The notes under the pieces are model-generated. The model was not told where the DNA came from. It saw only the letters and a program-made list of their open reading frames with translations, and did no database searches. The position numbers and the translations under genes were made by a program. A DNA stretch of 7,109 nucleotides, taken from assembly GCA_016880505.1 (NCBI GenBank), contig JAEHDI010001187.1:1-7109 (forward strand). The letters run 5' to 3'. Below are positions 2,869-7,109 of this stretch, piece after piece. The DNA is from Bryobacterales bacterium (GTDB lineage Bacteria > Acidobacteriota > Terriglobia > Bryobacterales > Bryobacteraceae). Numbering within the stretch: position 1 is the stretch's first letter; the number at the start of each line of letters is the position of its first letter.

Positions 2869-5190
2869 CTACCTCTCGATCTTTACCGGCGTAATGATGT
2901 CCTCGACGGCGTTGGGGTCTCCCCGTGCCGGGCCATGCCAGACGCTGCCGCCGAAGGTCGTGATGTAAATTTTGGACGGATCGAACGGATCCGGAACCAC
3001 ACGGTGGCCCCACTTGAAGTTGAAGCCCTTCACCTTCTTCCAGGTCGCGCCGCGGTCGGCGGACCGCCAGGCGCCGGCGTCGAATCCGCAGTGATACACG
3101 ACGTCGGGGTTCTTCGGATCGACCGTCACATCGTAGACGTGCTGCTGCTCGGTGACGATGTGCTTCCATGTCCCGCCGCCGTCCGTCGAGAGGTATACAC
3201 CTCCTCCCGTGTCGCCCTCGGGCGTCTGGTAGCCCCAGGCGCTCAAGTACATCCGGTTGTTGTCGCGGGGGTCGAGCGTGAGACCGGTGGGACCGTTGGC
3301 GCCCGCGGGCAGTTTCATCTTCGTCCAGTGCTCCGCTTCGTCGGTTGACTTGTAGAGCGCGCCGTCCTCCCAGTCGCCGATCTTGTTCTCGCTGCGCCTC
3401 GCAATCACGACGTAGAGCGTTCCATTTTCCGCGCGTGTCAGCCGCCATGCGAAGGGCTGTTTGGCGTCGATCCCTTCATTCTTCAGCGCCCACGTCTTTC
3501 CATTGTCGGTGGACTTGTACACTCCCTTGCCGAAAGCAGCGGCGTAGAGAGTTCGCGACCCGACGGGACTGGTTGGATCGAGGAGGAGGTGCGTTACCGC
3601 GGTCTCGGGCAGACCCTGTGCGATGATCCAGTGATCGCCGCCGTCGCGGGACCAACCGATGCCACCCTGGAAGGTATCCGGGTCGGCCCTCCGCCACATC
3701 TTCGGTCTTGGCAAATCGTGCGTACGCGAGAACGCGCCCCACACGAGCCCGGGGACTTTCGGATCGAACTCTGCCCAATAGGTCGTGTTAAACCAATGCG
3801 GCGGGACGCCAAAGATGGAACTCATCCAGGACTCGCCTCCGTCAATGCTCTTCCATAGGCCGATATCGGTGTAGCTGATCAGAAGGTTCTTCGGCTGGAA
3901 CGGATCGAAATGGACACCGTAGCACGTGGTCACGTCGAAGCCGATGGTGGTCCACTTGTCGCGCCCCCAGCGATCCTTGCCGCGGAAAGCGGCCATCTCT
4001 TCTTCCCAGGTGCGGCCGCCGTCCGTAGTACGGAGCGCGCGCGGGCAGGAGTCCGTGAGGTGAACGATGTTCGGGTTGGTGGGCGCGACGAAAATGTCAC
4101 GGATCGGACCCGCACCACCGTAAAAGTCGGCGACCCAGGAGTGCTCGACGTTGTCTGCCGGCTCGCTCGATTCCCTGTAGCAGACCGACCAGGTTTTGCC
4201 GCCATCGGCTGTCTTGGCAACGCCGTAATGTTCCGCGTCGTCGCCCGACGTCCGCTGCGTGTCGAAGCCGACGTACGCCGTACCGGCGTTCCGGGAGGAG
4301 CAGGCAATGGACAGGAAGAGCGGCTCGCCCGGAAGCGCGGTGCGAGGATTCTCCCAGGTGCGGCCCCCGTCTCTGGACACGTAGACGCCGCCGCGCTTTC
4401 CGGTGGTCGCATAGATCAATTCGGCGCCGTTCTGTGCGCCGGCGCTGGCCGAGATGAATTTTGCTCCGGGCGGGGCGGGGTACTGCCGCCACTGCCTGTC
4501 GCTCAGGCGATACACGCCGGACTCGCCGACGACGCGCAGGTCGGGCGATCCGGGCAGCATGTAGACCAGGTGCACCTGTTCGGCGGGAAAATCCTTGATC
4601 TTTTCCCAACTCTTGCCGTAATCACGCGATTCGAACAAGGCGGTCGCTGGAAGCGCGGCGGCCTGCGCGAAGCGCCCGCGTCCGACGAAGGTCACAAAGA
4701 TGCGCTTCGAATCGTTCGGGTCGACGGCGATGAAGCGGACTTGCTGCCGTGACGGAAACGCAGGATCGTCGGTGGTGAACATCGGCGCGGCGTGGTCGTC
4801 GCGCATGTGTTCGACCGTGTTTTTCTTCGAGTCGGGGAAGACCATGCTCCAGGTTTTGCCCGTGTCCTCGCTCCGCCAGAGGACGGCGTTGCCCGCGTAG
4901 AGCACGCCGGGTGTCTTCTGATCGAAGGCCAGGGCGGACACGGTGCTGCGCAAGCTGAACATGCGCCACGACTCGCCGCCGTCGAGGCTGATGTAGGTAC
5001 CCGTCATGTCGCAATGTTCGAGCACGGTGTTGGGATCGTGCGGGCTGACGGTAGGAAGAAACATGCCGCCGGCGCCGCCGGGGCCGATGATCCGCCACGA
5101 ATCGAAGCGGGGCGCAGGACCCTTGCGGTCGCGGGTGCCGGCGATCAAGGCGAGTGCGAGAAAAGCGAAGATTGCAAATGTACGTTTCAT
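2869..5190 (-). CDS. Secreted Asp-box (BNR-repeat) beta-propeller protein, sialidase/GH74/VPS10-like fold
   Basis: A 773-residue exported protein. A signal peptide is clear: MKRT, then a hydrophobic run to about residue 18 (AFLALALIAG). The rest contains twelve Asp boxes of the form S/T-x-D-x-G-x-x-W, starting near residues 68, 107, 188, 272, 327, 388, 448, 514, 560, 615, 668 and 710. Such repeats sit on propeller blades in sialidases, GH74 xyloglucanases and sortilin-like proteins. The number and length suggest two propellers or one large ten- to fourteen-bladed assembly. I cannot place catalytic residues, so it may bind or cleave a glycan or simply act as a surface scaffold. ATG 5190 is preferred over ATG 5211 because it starts the signal peptide, and the sequence around it is what is conserved in the duplicate at 7007-7096. 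There is no Shine-Dalgarno site. Repeats 8 and 10 are the most degenerate. It lies 87 bp behind the repeat-protein gene on the same strand and may share transcripts with it. Confidence 0.9.
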   Translation of the reverse strand: MKRTFAIFAFLALALIAGTRDRKGPAPRFDSWRIIGPGGAGGMFLPTVSPHDPNTVLEHCDMTGTYISLDGGESWRMFSLRSTVSALAFDQKTPGVLYAGNAVLWRSEDTGKTWSMVFPDSKKNTVEHMRDDHAAPMFTTDDPAFPSRQQVRFIAVDPNDSKRIFVTFVGRGRFAQAAALPATALFESRDYGKSWEKIKDFPAEQVHLVYMLPGSPDLRVVGESGVYRLSDRQWRQYPAPPGAKFISASAGAQNGAELIYATTGKRGGVYVSRDGGRTWENPRTALPGEPLFLSIACSSRNAGTAYVGFDTQRTSGDDAEHYGVAKTADGGKTWSVCYRESSEPADNVEHSWVADFYGGAGPIRDIFVAPTNPNIVHLTDSCPRALRTTDGGRTWEEEMAAFRGKDRWGRDKWTTIGFDVTTCYGVHFDPFQPKNLLISYTDIGLWKSIDGGESWMSSIFGVPPHWFNTTYWAEFDPKVPGLVWGAFSRTHDLPRPKMWRRADPDTFQGGIGWSRDGGDHWIIAQGLPETAVTHLLLDPTSPVGSRTLYAAAFGKGVYKSTDNGKTWALKNEGIDAKQPFAWRLTRAENGTLYVVIARRSENKIGDWEDGALYKSTDEAEHWTKMKLPAGANGPTGLTLDPRDNNRMYLSAWGYQTPEGDTGGGVYLSTDGGGTWKHIVTEQQHVYDVTVDPKNPDVVYHCGFDAGAWRSADRGATWKKVKGFNFKWGHRVVPDPFDPSKIYITTFGGSVWHGPARGDPNAVEDIITPVKIER

Positions 5191-5220
5191 AACAAGTGTA
5201 GAAGGTCCCATTCTAAACGG
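5133..5220 (-). repeat. Gene-start duplication, copy 1 (functional, Asp-box gene)
   Basis: This stretch covers the upstream region, the start codon and about the first 19 codons of the Asp-box gene. It matches 7007-7096 along nearly its whole length with a few substitutions and small indels. Shared blocks include GGGTGC, GGCGATCAAGGCGAGTGC, CGAAGATT, TGTACGTTTCATAACAA, AGTGTAGA and CTAAACGG (plus-strand reading). In this copy the signal-peptide frame is intact. Confidence 0.85.
5195..5200 (-). promoter_or_regulatory. Possible -10 box just upstream of the Asp-box gene
   Basis: TACACT on the minus strand ends four bases before ATG 5190 and is retained in the duplicate at 7071-7076. No convincing -35 box or Shine-Dalgarno site is visible. 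It would start a leaderless or nearly leaderless transcript, though the spacing is slightly short. Confidence 0.3.
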
Positions 5221-5254
5221 AATGGCTTTTGCGGCGGATTTTGAAGGGCAGCGG

Positions 5255-5272
5255 AGGACCGGTTTAGGTCCT
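5255..5272 (-). terminator. Hairpin just after the repeat-protein stop codon
   Basis: AGGACC and GGTCCT form a perfect 6-bp stem with a 6-base loop, beginning five bases after the TGA at 5280-5278 on the minus strand. No T-run follows, so it is at best a weak terminator or an mRNA 3'-end stabiliser between the two secreted-protein genes. Confidence 0.35.
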
Positions 5273-5277
5273 GTAAG

Positions 5278-6969
5278 TCAGGGAGCGGGCTGCGTCCGGA
5301 CCTCGATGAGCGCCACTTGAGATGCGCTGACTCGCACCTCCTGGCCGGCTCTGAGCTTGGCCTTGAGATTCGGATCGTCTCCCCAGAGCGAGTTTGGAGG
5401 GTAGGCTGTCAGGCGGTACCTACCCGGCAGCAACCCAGTGATCGTGGCGCGGCCATCGTCGTCCGCCTGCGCCTTGCTCAGCTCGAAGCCGATGTCGATT
5501 GCGTCGTCCACTACGGGATCGGGGATTAACAGGACCGCCGCGCCCGGCGCCGGCCGGATGCCGTCTGTGGCCGTTGCAGTCAGTGAGCCATTCGCCTGCG
5601 CAAGCTTAATCTCCAAACGGTGTACGTCCGCGGTGGCACTGATAGTGACGATGCCGTTCGGGCAGACCGAGCCGTTGTAGAGCAGCTCCGACAGTGCGTA
5701 ACCTCCGGGCGGTTTTGCGACGTAGACGCGGTACTGATCTGCAATCACGTCTTGGAGAGTGAACGCCCCGTCCTTGCCGTTGACTTCCGCCGGCTTGGGG
5801 TCGCCAGGCATCCGCATGCGGGCAACCGGCCGGAGTTCCACACGAACCCCGTCAACGGGCAACGCCGGCTCGTCCGGGCGTTGCTCCCGACCCTCGATTC
5901 GGATGCTGCCGGTCACGGTCACCCCCGGGCGGAGGTGCAAATCCAGACCCTCCTGGTTCTCCTCGCCGACGTGGAGCTGCATCAGCGCAGCAAGTTGCTC
6001 CGTTCTCGCGATCAGATAGTACGCCCCCGGGGGCACGCGCTCGATCTCAAATTCCGACCCCACCTTGATTTGTTCTCGCGCAACCATCGAGAACCCAGCC
6101 GACGATATCCCTCGCTCGACACGCGCCAGGGACAGAGACACGCCGCCTTTCGAGGGAGCGTCCTCGCCACTCAGAACGCGGCCGCGGAGAGCTGCCATTC
6201 TTCGCTTCGAGATCTTGATTTCGAGACCCTCCACGGCCGTGCCCTCCATGAGCGTGACCGGAAGCGCCTCTTCGCGACGTTCCACGCCCGGATACCAAGT
6301 GGGCGGGTAACTCCTCCGAACGTCGTTCCGGAAATCCTCCACCGGCTTCGGCTTGGTGATCGACGCGCCGAGTGGATGCCGCACGTCCAGGTAGAACTCG
6401 CCTGGCGGCAGGCCATCGAGCGTAAACCGGCCGTTTCCGTTAGTCTTCGCGTCACTGTCCGGAATCAGGATTCTACCCGGGCCCGTGGATTCGTAATGGG
6501 TCGCTGTCACCGAGAGGTTGCGCAAAGGTTCGCCGGTGTCGGCGTCGGTTACGCGGCCGGAGATACTCAACTGGCGCACGAGCCGGATGATGATATCCGT
6601 CTTGGGTGTCCCAGGTGTTGTTTCCTGCTCGTGGTCCGAGTCGAACCCCTTTGGCGTTCTGACGTAGCCGGTGGCCTTGACGAAGAGCATGAACCTCGCG
6701 GGGCCTTCGAGGACGAACCGGAACGTGCCGTGCTCGGCTGTCACAACAGCCATGCTGTTCGCTTTCGGATCCTGCTTTCCGGCGGAAGGCCGGGTGTCGT
6801 AGATGTCTGAACCGATACTAAAGGGTCTGTCGATGCGCACCAGCACGACGTTTGCGCCGGCCACGGGCTGCCGGGTTATGCTGTCGAGGACTACTCCTTC
6901 GACGCGGGAGAACTCCTCCGCTTGCTGCGCACCCATCAGGGCAAGCGCGAGCGCCAGGAGAAGTGGCAT
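5278..6969 (-). CDS. Secreted protein with carboxypeptidase-regulatory-like repeats
   Basis: A 563-residue protein. The first dozen residues (PLLLALALALMG) form a hydrophobic signal core, with likely cleavage near AQQA-EE (14-19); the usual basic n-region is missing. About five beta-sandwich units of the carboxypeptidase-regulatory-like (CarboxypepD_reg / CNA-B-like) type follow, near residues 22-103, 134-250, 257-348, 351-457 and 460-556. Each starts with a strand such as VEGVVLDSITRQPVAGANV or ISGRVTDADTGEPLRNL. Four of the five carry a later F-x-L-x-x-L-P-P-G-x-Y/F-x-L strand (for example 182-194 and 307-319). Such tandem domains are structural or carbohydrate-contacting modules in exported Acidobacteria proteins; no enzyme domain is visible. 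ATG 6969 is the earliest possible start because an in-frame TGA lies five codons upstream. There is no Shine-Dalgarno site, but an extended -10 box sits six bases upstream. The gene precedes the Asp-box gene on the same strand. Confidence 0.88.
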   Translation of the reverse strand: MPLLLALALALMGAQQAEEFSRVEGVVLDSITRQPVAGANVVLVRIDRPFSIGSDIYDTRPSAGKQDPKANSMAVVTAEHGTFRFVLEGPARFMLFVKATGYVRTPKGFDSDHEQETTPGTPKTDIIIRLVRQLSISGRVTDADTGEPLRNLSVTATHYESTGPGRILIPDSDAKTNGNGRFTLDGLPPGEFYLDVRHPLGASITKPKPVEDFRNDVRRSYPPTWYPGVERREEALPVTLMEGTAVEGLEIKISKRRMAALRGRVLSGEDAPSKGGVSLSLARVERGISSAGFSMVAREQIKVGSEFEIERVPPGAYYLIARTEQLAALMQLHVGEENQEGLDLHLRPGVTVTGSIRIEGREQRPDEPALPVDGVRVELRPVARMRMPGDPKPAEVNGKDGAFTLQDVIADQYRVYVAKPPGGYALSELLYNGSVCPNGIVTISATADVHRLEIKLAQANGSLTATATDGIRPAPGAAVLLIPDPVVDDAIDIGFELSKAQADDDGRATITGLLPGRYRLTAYPPNSLWGDDPNLKAKLRAGQEVRVSASQVALIEVRTQPAP

Positions 6970-6975
6970 GTCCGG

Positions 6976-6984
6976 ATCATATCA
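6976..6984 (-). promoter_or_regulatory. Extended -10 promoter placed for a leaderless transcript
   Basis: TGA followed directly by TATGAT (minus strand, 6984-6976) matches the extended -10 consensus TGn-TATAAT at all but one position. Six bases (CCGGAC) separate it from ATG 6969, so transcription would start at or next to the start codon. No -35 match lies 17 bases upstream, which extended -10 promoters tolerate. The lack of a ribosome site agrees with leaderless translation. Confidence 0.5.
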
Positions 6985-7006
6985 GGATGGCAGGCGCGTG
7001 GCGGCC

Positions 7007-7065
7007 GGGTGCTGGCGATCAAGGCGAGTGCAAAGAAAAAACGAAGATTCGAATGTACGTTTCAT
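7007..7065 (-). pseudogene. Frameshifted remnant of an Asp-box gene start (signal-peptide codons only)
   Basis: From ATG 7065 the codons for MKRTF match the start of the Asp-box gene. A one-base loss and a two-base gain then shift the frame, turning the hydrophobic signal core into an unrelated reading. DNA similarity ends near 7007, after about 19 codons, and the shifted frame stops at a TGA in 6985-6983. No further Asp-box sequence follows; the extended -10 and start of the next gene come instead. It looks like a leftover of a tandem paralogue or of a partial duplication. Confidence 0.7.
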
Positions 7066-7096
7066 AACAAAGTGTAGACCGTCTAAATCTAAACGG
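7007..7096 (-). repeat. Gene-start duplication, copy 2 (degenerate)
   Basis: This is the partner of 5133-5220 in the same orientation, about 1.87 kb upstream in transcription sense. Similarity extends beyond the codons into the 5' flank, keeping the TACACT box (7071-7076) and CTAAACGG (7089-7096). It contains an additional TCTAAAT-like insertion in the flank relative to copy 1. Confidence 0.85.
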
Positions 7097-7109
7097 CACC
7101 GCATTTATA

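Noticed and set aside
3910..4752. Plus-strand open frame of 280 codons
   Set aside because: Antisense to the Asp-box gene, whose regular repeats prove the coding strand.
5620..6810. Plus-strand open frame of 396 codons
   Set aside because: Antisense to the secreted repeat protein; Arg/His-rich composition without domains, a product of GC-rich codon positions.

Overview
The window is GC-rich and has the gene repertoire of a soil bacterium, most likely an Acidobacteriota of the Solibacter/Bryobacter type. This is inferred from the large secreted Asp-box propeller protein and the secreted protein with carboxypeptidase-regulatory-like repeats next to it, both typical of that group. No marker gene is present, so the taxonomy is a guess. 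I see no rRNA, tRNA, CRISPR array, transposase or phage gene.

Positions 1-1632 (minus strand) hold a tightly packed four-gene operon. In transcription order it encodes a Fur/PerR-type metalloregulator, a 188-residue Dps-like ferritin (DPSL/thioferritin type), a small Rieske [2Fe-2S] ferredoxin, and a pterin-4a-carbinolamine dehydratase cut by the left edge of the window. Genes overlap by 13 and 19 bp or are 19 bp apart. A good sigma70-type promoter (-35 1627-1632, -10 1604-1609, 17-bp spacer) lies in front of the regulator, and two overlapping dyads fill its spacer and -10 region, as expected for an autoregulatory Fur-family operator. The likely logic is that the regulator senses iron or peroxide, the ferritin detoxifies or stores iron, and the Rieske protein may supply electrons. 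The role of the dehydratase in this set is open.

Positions 1580-1881 (302 bp) contain no gene. They hold the operon promoter, a patchwork of short dyads, a degenerate 9-bp tandem repeat, a 14-bp perfect palindrome and a probable terminator for the next minus-strand gene. That gene (1882-2307) encodes a conserved protein of unknown function beginning MCDYSL. Across a 263-bp divergent spacer, a plus-strand gene (2571-2855) encodes a small dimeric alpha-beta-barrel/NIPSNAP-like protein.

Positions 2869-6969 (minus strand) hold two genes for exported proteins: first a 563-residue protein with about five carboxypeptidase-regulatory-like beta-sandwich repeats, then a 773-residue protein with twelve Asp boxes. 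Neither start has a Shine-Dalgarno sequence, and the first has an extended -10 box exactly where a leaderless transcript needs it. At the far right (7007-7096) lies a frameshifted duplicate of the promoter, leader and signal-peptide codons of the Asp-box gene, so gene starts have been duplicated or deleted here. The operon with its operator, and this duplicated gene start, are the parts most worth following up.
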